Positions 50,289 to 62,600 of a DNA stretch of 64,000 bases are shown piece by piece (position 1 is the stretch's first letter; each line of letters opens with the position of its first letter). The notes under the pieces are model-generated. The model had not been told where the DNA came from, searched no databases, and saw only the letters and a list, made by a program, of their open reading frames with translations. Source of the stretch: Onchocerca volvulus (lineage: Eukaryota > Nematoda > Chromadorea > Rhabditida > Onchocercidae); contig HG738137.1 of the NCBI GenBank assembly GCA_000499405.2, positions 6,138,001 to 6,202,000 on the forward strand. Reading direction: 5' to 3'. Both the position numbers and the translations under genes were made by a program.

Positions 50289-50778
50289 ACTACTTTAGCT
50301 AAATGGATGATCTTATGTAAAAGTTAAAGAAATTGTATTAATTAATTAAGAATTCTCAACATAGAAACATAAAAATGAAAGGAAGAGAGAAAATTAAGTT
50401 TAATAAAATGCATGAAGATGAACAATCTGCATATTATATAACAGGTAACAAATATGCTACATTATAACACGAACAATTTTTCACAATTCCGATGAATTGT
50501 TCTCATATTAAATTCTATGCCTAACAACTAAAAGAAATATATTAAAAAAAAATTAACTTATGATTTATTCATAGCCATTTTCACTCTTCACCTAATTTGC
50601 TTTACAAAATTTCCTTTATAGAAATAAAAAGTGGTTGTAACCGAAATAATCTTGAAATAAGGTCTAAATGATCCTGAATGATTTTAAAACATAAGGAAAT
50701 TAAGAACTTCTGGAAAACAGATAATTTTCGGACAAATAAAGATTCATCTTTTTCCCTTTCTTTGTAAAACAATGGGCC

Positions 50779-52501
50779 TCATTCCTTTTCTGTAGTGGAT
50801 TCGGCAGCCTTTTTCATGCAACGGCGAGCACGAGTAGGCTGCTTCTTCGGTGCCATCAGAAGATTACCACAATACTTCAAATATATTCTCGGTGAATTCA
50901 CTGGAGTTTGGAAGTTATTCGACTTGTTCTGATAACTTGGAACTGCAACGGGAATCTGTTCATCTAGTTCATCGGCTGCTACGTCATCCCCGGATATGTC
51001 TTTCTGTTCTTGATTATTTAAAATATTTCGAGCTGTTCCGACAGAATTTTGTGGCGTCTTATTTGAAGTTTGCTTTACAATGTTTGGAGCGTTCGGAATC
51101 AGTGAAGAAGTGCCAATAGAAGCAGTGCTCGGAAGTAATGAAGTTGTTGGAATATGTTGACTGCTGACTGCCGAAAAACGCTGATTGCCAAAAATAGTGG
51201 AAAGTGATAGCTCTGTAGCATCTGATGCTCTTTGAACTATCTTAGAATCATTGTTTTGGTCGATATTCTGAAACGAATCGCATAATAAAAAACTGTACAT
51301 GATATAAAATGAATTTATATTATAACTAGTTGGAGGCCATGCATTGTCACAACGCGTACTCAGATCTAGTTGCTAAGTAAAAAATAAAATGTAAATGTTC
51401 GTTTATTCAAAATCTTAAATCTCCGAAAGTTCTTACCGATTGCTCTGAAATTTTGACACAACAGAGTCCTGCTTGAAGCTGATCTATTGTTTCTCGCTGA
51501 TCGTTCGCTGATGCCCGTTCATCTTTAGTTTTATTTGCAGTTAATCGCTGCATTATTTTCGTTATGCGAGTAGGATTACCTAAGTTATGAGACATTATAT
51601 TTGACTGAACTAAAGCAAATCGATTGCACTCAAATTGTCCCCGGAAAAAATGGATTGCCTTCGAAATTGTCAATGTAGAAACTCCAAACCGAACTCGGAT
51701 TGCTGTCTAATTCAAACTGATTCTACTCCAAAATTCAAACCTTATAAATCCTTTCGGGGCTCTTCCTCTTTTCCTGATCTACAATTTATCGCCTTATGAT
51801 TGGTCGATCTTATTTTGTTTATCTGTTAATTGGAGCGTTTTGGTGGTAAATATGTTTGTCCTTTTGGTGATAAACATGTTTATCGTTTTGGCGGTAAACG
51901 TGCTTATCTCTCAAGTTGATCGCTTTGGCGGGAAACATGTTTATCCTTTTGGTGGTAAACATGTTTGTCCTTTTGGTACAAAAATGTTGATCATTTTGAC
52001 GATCAATATGTTTATTCTTAAGGAGAGCAAAAAATAGATATATCTATATAAAAAACGCGCTTATTCGAATGCAACGTTGTGTCAAAATCAAAGCAATCGG
52101 TGAAGAACCTGCAACGTTGTGTCAACAATAATAGGAAACATTTACATTATTGATATAGATAATAGATTTATTAAAGTATTTCAGTTTCACAGCAATCTAA
52201 CATTTTGCATCTCTATTTAAACAAAATGAAAATATTCGAACAAACATTTTTTAGTACATACATTATTAATTTGCTGTTCAGCAACAGCGCTGCTGGCCGA
52301 CTGTTCCGTTTCACATTCCTTCCGCTTTGTTGAATTTTCATTATGCTTAATTTTACGTTTATTCTGATCGCTTCGCTTATATCGTTCATTTTCCATTTCT
52401 TCTAGGCAACGATCGATTTGAACAATTTCAAAAGTTCCAGATGGTGAGAGGAAAGACTGAAAACAAAGTGATGATGGAGAAATGTATGATAAAGGACCCA
52501 T
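50779..52501 (-). CDS. Unrecognised charged, low-complexity protein
   Basis: Three exons (52262-52501, 51437-51604, 50779-51372) join in phase 0 to 1002 nt, 333 aa. I do not recognise a family. Visible features are a start MGPLSYISPSSLCFQSFLSP; a strongly charged stretch (ERYKRSDQNKRKIKHNENS) at about residues 45-65 that could be a nuclear signal; a Ser/Thr/Asn/Gln-rich middle; an acidic patch GDDVAADELDEQIP; and a basic C-terminus APKKQPTRARRCMKKAAES. This suggests a disordered nuclear or chromatin protein, which is inference. The ATG is 8 nt behind an acceptor-like TTACAG. The large intron 51605-52261 contains a 24-bp minisatellite and an inverted copy of the exon 2 donor region. The third exon may have a second small intron (possible acceptor CAG before codon AAT near 51269). 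The two halves might instead be separate genes. Convergent with cln-3. Confidence 0.6.
51429..51462 (-). repeat. Exon 2 end plus 5' splice site, copied in inverse orientation at 52076-52108
   Basis: In minus-strand sense this is GTTGTGTCAAAAT followed by TTCAGAGCAATCGGTAAGAAC, covering the end of exon 2 and its donor. The plus strand at 52076-52108 carries GTTGTGTCAAAA, TCAAAGCAATCGGT and GAAGAAC, i.e. about 30 matching positions with two small gaps. The two lie 0.6 kb apart in opposite orientation. Confidence 0.75.
51838..52018 (+). repeat. 24-bp minisatellite inside an intron, about 7 copies
   Basis: Units begin at 51838, 51862 and 51886; after a 13-nt interruption further copies follow from about 51923 to 52018. 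Consensus begins TTTTGGTGGTAAACATG. The period is a multiple of three, so a plus-strand frame encodes repeats such as FGGKHVYPFGGKHVCPF; judged a by-product. Confidence 0.9.
52070..52125 (+). repeat. 16-bp direct repeat, 40-bp spacing
   Basis: TGCAACGTTGTGTCAA at 52070-52085 and 52110-52125. The first copy overlaps the inverted match to exon 2 of the surrounding gene. Confidence 0.85.
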
Positions 52502-55378
52502 TTAAAGACTGTAACTAATCAATAATATCAGTCGATCAAATCACAATACAGATGAATTCCTAGTCTAGAGGAGGAACAGAGAATGGATCAAACAGTCTAA
52601 AACAAAAAAAAAATGTCCAGCATGTCACATTTTCCTATTTTCCAAGAATTATATCATTATTCGATTAACAATAATAAAAAAAAATAATGTATAAAAGTTT
52701 GGTGTATAAAGTAGAAGACATTTCCAAGTATGACGCTATTCAGCATAGGAAAAACAAAAAAAAAGAAAAAAGAAAAATGATAGAGTTAAATTTCTTCGTA
52801 AAAATATCATGGACTTAAATTCTGGAGAAATATTCCATTAACCAAAAATATTTTCTTCAAAAAAAGTGCTCATATTTGATGACTTCACTTGGTGCGAAAT
52901 TTAAAAACACTGTTAGCATTTAATCAAAATAATCGATAGTAGATCACATAAGTAGATCATAACATAGAGCAGAAAAATCTTCTGTTCCTTATTTGAGATG
53001 CAGATCAGAATTACAGAGCGGGAGATACTCATACACTTTGGTTAAAAGCGTAAACAAAAATGGAGTAGAATGATGCAATGAAGATTAGTGCAATAACCTA
53101 TCGATTTTATCCATTGTTATTCTGTAATGACAGAGCAGATGATTTTCTGTTAATGACGGAAGGAATAGAAGTGACTTCAACTCACTATGTATTTCTTGGC
53201 AACAAATTTGACAGGATCTTCACAGATACCGAAGCTTAATTTAATTAATTAGTCCATTGTGATTGATTATCTATAAGATCGCTAGCATTAAAAGTATAAA
53301 AAGAAGCAAAGAACTTCATTTCTCATTAGTTTTTAAAGTCAAAATTCATCGAATTCGAAATTCCTGGACGCAAAAGAGGAATAATTCTGATATTTCTTCA
53401 TTAACGCCTTTGAATAAACGGAAAGGGACATTTACAGATTTGAAGTGCTTAATAGATTGGATTGGTTATGTGTGTGACAGCAAAAGATAAAAAAGTAAAT
53501 TGTAACTAAACTGAATAGTCCTACGTAGTTGCAATACATGAAATCAAAAATACGAAGTGCGACAAAAGAAATTTTGTTATACCGCAACGCAAGATGAGAT
53601 ATTTACCTGAATGAGAAGAGATCTGCAGAAATGAGCAATAACTGCTAGCAACATCATAAATAAACTTGGGGGAATATGGAGAAAAAAGCGGGAAAAGGGT
53701 CAAAGGTGAAACAGAACGGAGTATGGGACAATCGAAGCAGAAGGATCCATCATTAACAGGGGTACCTGCTTACAAATTCCCTCCTAGATGTAGACCTTCC
53801 CTCTTTCCCTCCCTCAACATGATCAACATATTACAGAAATTGGTGAGTGCCTCATGAAGGATTTCTAGTTCGATAATAAAGAATCATTCACTGAAGATAA
53901 ATTGTTGCTACAATAAAATTAATTGTTTTGCTTCGAAATAGACTTTTGAATGAATTCATTGAGAAAACTGAACAATTCAAAGGTGATCCAGCTGATGATT
54001 ACACAGCATCAATAAAGATTGGTACCGAATCGCAAACAACTTTGACCGCCAATATCTGTGCAATGACCTTAGAGTTTAATTCATCAGCAACAACATGTAG
54101 AACATTGGAAACGGATGAAACAAAATGATTCTAATGGGAACATTCGCGACTATAGAGAATATTACAAGTCTTTGTATTTTAGAGAAGCGATCAATGAATG
54201 ATTAAATCAAGTAATAGATCCAATTAGGGAAATAAATGATATGCTTCCTTGAAATTATCAATCAATTTATGGGCCTTATTTGAGATCTTAGCTGAAGTTC
54301 TGGAAACTAAGAACAGTTGGAATTTGAGAGTTAGAAGAAATTTGCAAAGGAAAAAACAAGACAAAGCATTCTGGAAAGTTATTTGTCTAGGATATGGAAC
54401 CTATCCAATGGTTTAGGAGACGTTTCAAATATTTTTGGGAAAAAATTACATGAATAGAAAAGAATTTCTCTCTTCTCATTTGATCAAATAACAGTAGGAA
54501 GTTATTTATGGAATATGGAAATAATGCTTTTCGAACTTTAAAACTCTCGAAATTTTAATCTGCAAAAAAAAAAAAAAAAATTCCAAGTCTGAGAACAAAT
54601 CAGGCTTTTTCATGATTCCCATTGTTTTCCTTTTGCATGTCATCTTTGTCCTTTGGCGTGCTATTCATGAGCTTCTTAATAACTACTGTAACAATCGAGA
54701 CGTTATTCGTTCAGCGAAATTCGTTGGTTTTTGTCCTTCAACGACGGCAGCAATGCTTATATTTCAAGCCGTGTTGTCCACCACAATATGTTGTGTTTGC
54801 TACGTTATCCAGTATTCACTTGTAATGCCTTAAGACGTGAGATTTCATACCGTTCCTTCCTACCGAATCTTCATCGTCCAGAATCTTCGTCATTCCCAGT
54901 CTTCGTCATCTATCGTTCTACATTGGCGTCTTCATCGTTCCGAATCTTCGTCATATCGAATTTTCATTGTTCTATATCGACAGATAGGATTTCAACCATC
55001 CAATCAAGATGCCACGGGATGAGATGAGAAATAGATAAGTCAAGGGGATAGTTATCCAATGAATTAAACTGTAAGGGAGTTGTGAAAACAAGAGAATGGT
55101 GGGACTTTGTGACTTTACTAGAAATTGAGGATGAAAAGACCGCTGTAGTCGAAGAGAAGTATAAATCGATAAAATCTGCAACAAATGTTGCTACAATGAC
55201 TTAAAATGCATGGGAAAAATGAAAAAAATTCCGCTGTTTAAGAGTTGTTAACGAGTTTTTTTTATCCTTCATAGCGGAGCTTCAATGTTATTATCATTGG
55301 ATGCACATCTTCCGATTCAAAGTCTTAGTTGATTTAGATTTGGTTTTTAATTAGTTCCAGGAATAATTATTAATTATC
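52502..55378. other. 2.9-kb gene-free region between divergent genes
   Basis: Separates the unrecognised minus-strand gene from the M20 peptidase. An open frame at 53928-54128 looks somewhat protein-like but cannot be given a start or a matching upstream exon. A degenerate repeat with GAATCTTCGTCAT occurs twice near 54880 and 54942. Confidence 0.45.
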
Positions 55379-58326
55379 ATGCCTACGTCACCTCTATTAA
55401 ATCCCAACGAAGAACGTGTCGAGATTTTTTTAACAGAACTGATGAAAATCAATTCCTGCACTGGAAATGAAGGTAAGACAAATATTTTCACTCATACAGC
55501 CTATGAATTTGTATTAGCTTTACTAAATTTATAGTAATTTTTGCTGAATTTGTTATGAAATGAAGGAAACTAAATAATTTTTGTGATTCTATTTTCTCTT
55601 TGCATACTTTTTACAGATTTTCTTCCGATTATTCTGCTAATTCAAAAATTTTAGAAGACCTGTCGGCGGCTTTAACAGTGTATTTCAAGGCAACCGGATG
55701 GCATGTTTTACGACAGCCGCTGAAAAGTGATCCAAAAAGACACAATCTTTTGGTTACTAAAATTCCGTATAAAGCCCCGGGTTAGTTGCTAAAGATGCTG
55801 AGACTTCAGTCTTTTATAAACAAAATTTTCTGCTTTTAAGAGAGCGCTAGAAAGATTAATAGAATATAATTTTCAAAAAATGATAAAAGATTCATCGAAA
55901 TCCTTTTAGATTCTTCATAATTTTCAAAAGTGGTAAAAGAATTTTGATGAATTATACAATCTGAAGTAATTAATTCCTGCTACTTTAGCAGAATCAGCCA
56001 CATAACATTTTTAAGGACCTCGATATCTGTTGAATACTCATATGGATACAGTTCCACCCTATATTCCACCAACATACGATGGTACCAAGATAACAGGGAG
56101 AGGAGCAAATGATGCGAAAGGTTTGGGATGTATCTTTTAAGTTGTATAATTACTTGCTTTGCATCTCTTTCTTTTTTTTTTTCTCTCTCTCTGCTTCTCT
56201 CTCTATTTCTTGTTTCCTATCTATCTTCTAAATGCTTGTTTGTTTAATTTAATAGATTCTAAGAAATAGATGTCTTACTGTTGAATATTCAAGTATCGTC
56301 CAAAATCTCAAGTGTTTCTGATTTGGACTGCTCGAATTCGAAATTTTTACAGGACAGCTAGCAGCAATGATATTTGCTGCCCAAAAAATAGCGAAAGAGG
56401 ATCCAGATCTTGCTGAAAACATTGGTTTATTGCTGGTTGTTAGTGAAGAACTCGATCACATTGGCATGGTGGTATGTTTACTACAGAATATTCTCAGAAT
56501 TCATGAACGACTTATAATTAAAATATTTTTTAATTCATCTTTTCAATCATTCCTTCATGAGCGAAAAAATGGAAGCGAGAAAAAGAAAGAGAAGAATGGG
56601 AATTTAATCGATAAGTGACAAGCAGTATTAGAAATTTGTTAATTCTTCGCTCTGATTTGTGTTTTTCAGGAAGCAAATAATCTAGGATTGATTCCGGAAT
56701 TTTTTATGATTGGTGAACCAACCGAATTAAAATTTGGTCGTTTACAGAAAGGAGCAGTGAAAGTAAGTCACACTATAAATTTAGGAGAATGAATTTACTA
56801 CTTTTCAGTGTTCGAAAGGATTTCAGGATGCAAATTTCAGATATTAGTTTTTGACTTCAAGATATTTTCTTGGTAAGAAGCTTATTGTCACTAGATTTTA
56901 AGTTAAGAAAAAGGTCTTTGACATCCATAAGATGCCAAAATTTCAGGAAAGTGATTCGTGGCGTCAGTAAGTTTTCTTGCTGCTGGTTGACACCCAAGTC
57001 TAGAATTACACTTTTTTAGACGGTAATATATTAATTACTCATTAAGTTACATCACTGACTCCAAATTAGGAATGGTGGTAGGTTCAGTGAATTATGACTT
57101 ACCTTATAGATTTTCAAAGATACACTTGAAAAATAACATCTTGCCATTAAACAACCATGATAATTGATTGAACGATAACTATCTGCATGTTCATGAAAAC
57201 GAAAAGTTGAGCATTATCTTTTTTTTATATTTTATCAGGCAAGTTAATTGTTTTCGTTCCAGTTTTCTGCTTTTGAAATGTGTTTCTCTTTTCAGGTAAT
57301 ATTAAAAGTTCATGGAAAAGCAGTACATTCTGGATATCCTCATTTGGGTGATAGTGCTATCGATAAACTACTGGATATTCTTCATGATATCCGAGCGCAC
57401 GAGTGGCCATCAGACAAAACATTTGGTTTGCATTACTTATTATATTTGTGTAATTTGAAGAATATAATTCGATATTCATTGATGTGTTCTAGGTTCTGGT
57501 TATTTTTTTCTTAGAAATTTGGTATAGAGTGCAATTAAGACAATTACAAGAAAGTCTTTTCAAATATATTTTCAAAAATATTGAAATCTGAATAATGATA
57601 GAGGACTGATACTGTAATTTATTTGAAAATGACCAGTTAATTTTGCTTCAAATCATAGGACATTTTACAAATGAAAATACATTTTCAGGATCAACAACCG
57701 TCAATATTGGCCTTATATCAGGTGGTGAGGCGCTAAATGCATTAGCGGAACATGCTTCCGCAGCCATTTTCTTCCGTGTAACTACATCCACTGCTGATAT
57801 TTTGAGACAATTGGAAACTATTGTCGATGGACGTGCTAAAATTGACCAGTCATTTGGCAAAAATGAACCAATATTTCTCACAGGTATTCAACTTTTTATT
57901 GAGACTCAAGACATATATAATCGATATTTTTAAAATTATTGCACAATTTTTTATGTTCCCTACAACTAGAAAGTATTGAAATATATTAATTACAGAATAA
58001 GTTTGATGAAATTTTAGTTTTAAATTGAAATTTAATTCAAGTTGTCCATATCATTCAAATTAGCCTCTTATTTTTATTTTATGTTCATTTAAGACTGCTT
58101 TTTTCTAGCTCCACCACCACCTTACGACTCAGAAGTGGTGGCATTCAATACGGATTTACCTTATTTCATAGCTCGTGATAAACTAAAAGCAGCATACTTA
58201 TTTGGAGCTGGCTCAATCACGAATGCGCATTCTAAAGATGAACATATTCTTGTGGAAGATCTTAAAAAAGCGGTTGAAATTCATATTTCTATTTTCAAAT
58301 TTACCCTGAAAGCTTCAAATATTTGA
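55379..58326 (+). CDS. M20-family metallopeptidase (ArgE/acylase-like)
   Basis: Zinc-dependent deacylase or dipeptidase of the ArgE/DapE/ACY1 family; substrate cannot be told from sequence. Eight exons: 55379-55472, 55655-55780, 56016-56120, 56353-56471, 56670-56762, 57296-57425, 57689-57883, 58109-58326; 1080 nt, 359 aa. The active site is intact: His82-x-Asp84 in NTHMDTVPPY, metal-bridging Asp106 in GRGANDAKG, catalytic Glu140-Glu141 in VSEELDHIGM, GEPTE at 163-167, the dimer-domain GKAVHSGYPHLGDSA near 186-200, and His328/His333 in NAHSKDEH near the C-terminus. No signal peptide, so probably cytosolic. Exon 2 uses the TTTTAG acceptor at 55651-55654; an earlier TTACAG would run into a stop. 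The ATG is 18 nt behind TTCCAG. The last exon runs to the first stop, so the final few residues are less certain. Confidence 0.93.
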
Positions 58327-59615
58327 CCAAACAAAATTTGATTTTAGGAATTATAGGACCATCGACATTAGAAATTTGTCTTATAGTAAGAAAAAAAAGA
58401 CTTATTATCTTAATTATTTGATATGTTGCATTTTTGTCATTTTTTCTTTTTAAATATTTTTCTGCATGCTTTGAGAAATCATAATTATGCATTAACCATT
58501 TTGCTCAGGATTTAGCTTCAAATAGAATGAAATTCAATTTACATTCATTGGTACCGTTTCCTTTCGATTTAAATTTTAAATTGAAATTAATTTCATAGAC
58601 TACCTCATCACTTCTAGATTGCTTTTTAACGGTTAGATTTAGTCTTTCATTCATTTTTGAATTATTTAACTCTAATAAAAACCTCATTATTTGTAATCAA
58701 ATTTAATTATTTTATATTTGTATTTCCATATTTATCTTCCCAGTTTGGTTAGTTTGTCATTTTATAACATCCTCATTTGTTTGATTATAATACTTACTTA
58801 ATTCCTCTGTTCTTTGGAAATGTTCTTAAAATAAAATTGAGCAAAAATCTTTCCGCAGTGGAATTTCTACTTTGTCGGTTCAAGTTAAAAATTTACTATC
58901 TCCGATTAAAAAGGTGAAAATTCACGGAGATAAACAGATGCCTACCGTAAACAAAATATGCAACCTCTTTTATAGTTTAAAGCTATTCGTTATGTTCTTT
59001 AGTGAAAAGCCCATTTCTATCTATAAATTTGATAGTAAATGAAAGCAGTAATCTGTGAAGCACAAATCCATAAATTCATTTGATCACTGCGAATTTGCAA
59101 TACGAAGAAAATGGGAAATCATTCGAAAATGATTATAGCTAGTGAAAAATATTAAGTTAGAGAGGATTAGGCTTAGGATCTAAGATCAGCCAACTGAGGC
59201 ATCGATGGAAATATTGATTGTACAAATAGTCATTTTTAAAAGAATTTTTTTCTCGATTTTCACCCAATTTACATTTTTGCCGTTGTCTGTTTATGACTCT
59301 TTATAACATTCAAAAGCTTAGATGGGAGCATTTTCATGACCTACATCTGATCATGTCTTTGTTTTCGTTGTCTTTAAAAGAGGGTAAATCTTACTGTAAA
59401 TGTTAGTCGTGGGATTTGCAGGAAAAGACGCTAAATTTCCTACATTTTGTGAAAATATTCCGAAAAATTTTGATTTGATTAATATTCGGGAATGAATATA
59501 TTGCTTCCGAAGACTTTCATTCGATGAACCAAGTGTTGGTATTACAAAATTGAGAGCGAACTTGGAAAATAGGTTATTTTTTGCTAACGCATATATATGT
59601 TTAGAATTTCAAGGT
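58327..59615. other. Intergenic stretch between the M20 gene and the RWDD1 homologue
   Basis: 1.3 kb, both neighbours on the plus strand. No exon or notable repeat was seen. The spacing is too wide for a typical nematode operon. Confidence 0.5.
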
Positions 59616-62600
59616 ATGGATTACAAAGAAACACAGAATCAAGAGCTTGAGGCGCTTGAAATGATCTATTCGGACGAGTTAGAGATTGTGTCCAGCGAAT
59701 ATCGCAATATCTCCATGAGAATATCATTGCATTCTCATCAGGTTTGTTCCTTAACTAATGTAAACTTACTCTTGTTTGCCCTTTTTCTCGTGCTCTTTCA
59801 TTGCGCATGTTTGTATGATATTATTTCAACAGATTCTATACATCATTCTTGTGACGAAATAAATTATTCTATCTGGAGCAATGACTAACAAATTACAGAT
59901 GATTCTGTGAAATAAAATGATCTCACATAAAGTGCAGTAAATTCTAAAAAATTGCTTTACATGGCTTCGGAAAGACTTCGTAGTTTTCCAAAGCTTTAGC
60001 TTCCATAATATTTCGTAATATCATATGAAACGTGGTTGCCTGCAGATTGATTTGTCAGAATGAAGTTGAGGGTTTGAATTTTCATATCTGATTTCCATTG
60101 CTTCCACTTTTAAGTAATTTTTGATTTTAAGGGGGAAGAAGTTCCTCATATGTTCGAAGTAACGTTGAACCTTCGGTTGCCAGCGGATTATCCAGATGTT
60201 GCACCAGAAATTGAAATCCTTGGGTTGGAGAACACATTCACAAGTGAACGTATTGAAAGAGTACAAAGGATATTGTGCAATGTAGCACAAAAGAATCTGG
60301 GTATGCCAATGGTATTCACCATCGTATCAGCCTTGCAGGTTTTTGCTACTTGCAACATTTTGTATTAATCACTTAAAAGGAAATTTACTTGTCCCATTTT
60401 CTATGAATCGCTTTCAATTTCATCTTTTGTTTCAGAAAAAAAAAAAAAAAAAAGAGTAAAGATTTGACTGGATCTCCAGCGTGTGTCAGTCTCAAACCAT
60501 TCTTTTATACTTGTCCTTTGAGCTCAAAAGAACAGTTCTTGTAAGAATGAAGGCATTTTATCTTAATTTTCTAGGATGAAATTGGACATTTAGTAGAAGA
60601 TTTAGAAACTGAAAAAATAAAAGCAGAAGAAAAAGCAGTAGAAGAAAAAGAAGCGGAGGAAAGAAAGAAATTTGAAGGTTTTTATTTATTTTTTGTTTTA
60701 ATATTACAGCAAGATGGCCATAAGTATGGAGGATATATGGATTTCAATTATTTAATTTTACCCCATTAAAACTTGCAAGAATTTGAAACTGCTTTATGTA
60801 ACACATTTTCAATAAGGATTAAAGAAAATATTGATAGTTAATGGTATCGGAAAGTTATTTCTATTGCATTTTTAAAGATATATTGGCCAGTTTGTTAAAT
60901 AATTTTTAAATAATCTTTTTAAAATGTGTTTTGTTACATGTGTATCATTTGAAAAAATTCAAAGATGGTATAGCTTTGTGCTTCAAATGAATTCGTTGAT
61001 CCTTTCTTCATTCCGCTAAAATCAATTAACTTATAACACGTGCTTCTTATTGAAATAGGACATCATCTTATTGACTAAAATTTAACTGTTTAAACTTTGA
61101 ATGAGTTATGTTTGAAGAGAAAAAAATTTCGAAAAAATCTAAAATTATAAAATTTTCACAATTCTTCAGGTTCTGGGATTTTTCAAATTCAGTGGTTATC
61201 ATTTCCATTCAGATGATTTTGAAAATTCAGAAAATCTATTAATAATAGAATACTTTTCCAAAAATTTAGATGAATTTTAGCATTTCTTGACTGCACTCAT
61301 TTCCATTTTCAGAGAGAAATGTACAAAGATGATTGTAATCAGCCGACTTTTAGTATCGCTTTAATAAATATTGTGAATTTCGTCAGAGAATTTCGTCGTA
61401 AGAATAATGATTTGTTGTTTATCTGTAGATTGACCCATCTTTGATATTTTATTGATTGCAGGACCAACTACAGAGTGTTCACTGTGTAATACATTTTAAA
61501 TTCTCTAGGGTATTAAGGAGTAAACGATTTCGTGAGCATGAGAAATGCGAATCACTGCTGCAGGTAGTGCTGCTGTTGTATCTTCTACAACCACTATTGC
61601 TGTGACACTAAATGACAAGGATAACTGCATTTAGATACCATGCTTCCCCATCTCTTGTCGCATTTCCACATTCTCTAATTCTTCCCTCCATTCTCTATTA
61701 ATATCGATACTTCTCCTACTATTTCTACGCTACTTGGACCGTAATTCGGACAAAATTCATCTATAAAAGTTTCGCGCAATGTCTCTCACTTTCCTTCTTT
61801 CTATATCTCATTAGCTGAATTTTTTCACTGCTTTGTCCATTTTCATTTCCATTTCCATCTTCAGATTTGAAATGCTTCTTTGCTGTTTCTTAATCATTAT
61901 TTTATTTGCAGGAGAAAAAAGTAATTGATGTAACTTTTATCGGTATTTCCCCGATAGATCAAAAGTTTTTGAGTCTGAGAATCCTAAAATGTAAATAAAG
62001 TCGATTTTCTGTCGAACCATCGGAAGTCATGATTTTAGTGATATTTCATAAAATTTACTCGACATTTTTTCCAATCTGCAGGAACTCGAGTAACGCCTGA
62101 AGCGTTTTTAGCATGGAAGAAAAAATTCGATGCCGAAATACGAGCTACCAAAGAAAAAGAAAAATGGGTAAAAATTTTCTTTTTTTCAACTGTATGGGTT
62201 CGACATCAGAATTTACAATTAAACTTTTAAAGCAATAATATATTATTCCTTGATTTTCTTAAATCTACAAACTCTTTCATATATTAGCTCAAATTGAGAG
62301 ATTTTCAAAATTCCGTGAAATCTTCATCTCAGTTTTTGTCTTCGATTTTTTTTAGAATTCTAGCGAAACTTTCGCAGAATTTTTAAGAATTATTTAGGCT
62401 TTTTTTTTCGCATTCTTTTTTTCCGTCATTATGTTCTTTTACTTTCTTCTTTTTTGTTTCCTTTAGTTCTATTAAATATATATTAAAATTGATCATTATA
62501 AATTCATAGACAACAATAGTGAGTCATAATATTTCAATAGATGTGTACATTAATGTTAATATGCCTTATAAAATTGCATTCTGTGAATTCAGTATGACTT

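Noticed and set aside
51840..52037. 65-codon frame with FGGKHV-type repeats
   Set aside because: By-product of the 24-bp minisatellite in an intron of the opposite-strand gene.
53666..53857. Possible upstream exon with donor at 53843 for the frame at 53928
   Set aside because: All three phases fail: two run into stops after joining and the third has no start codon.
54868..54960. Degenerate repeat with GAATCTTCGTCAT
   Set aside because: Only two good copies with irregular spacing; too weak to call a tandem repeat.
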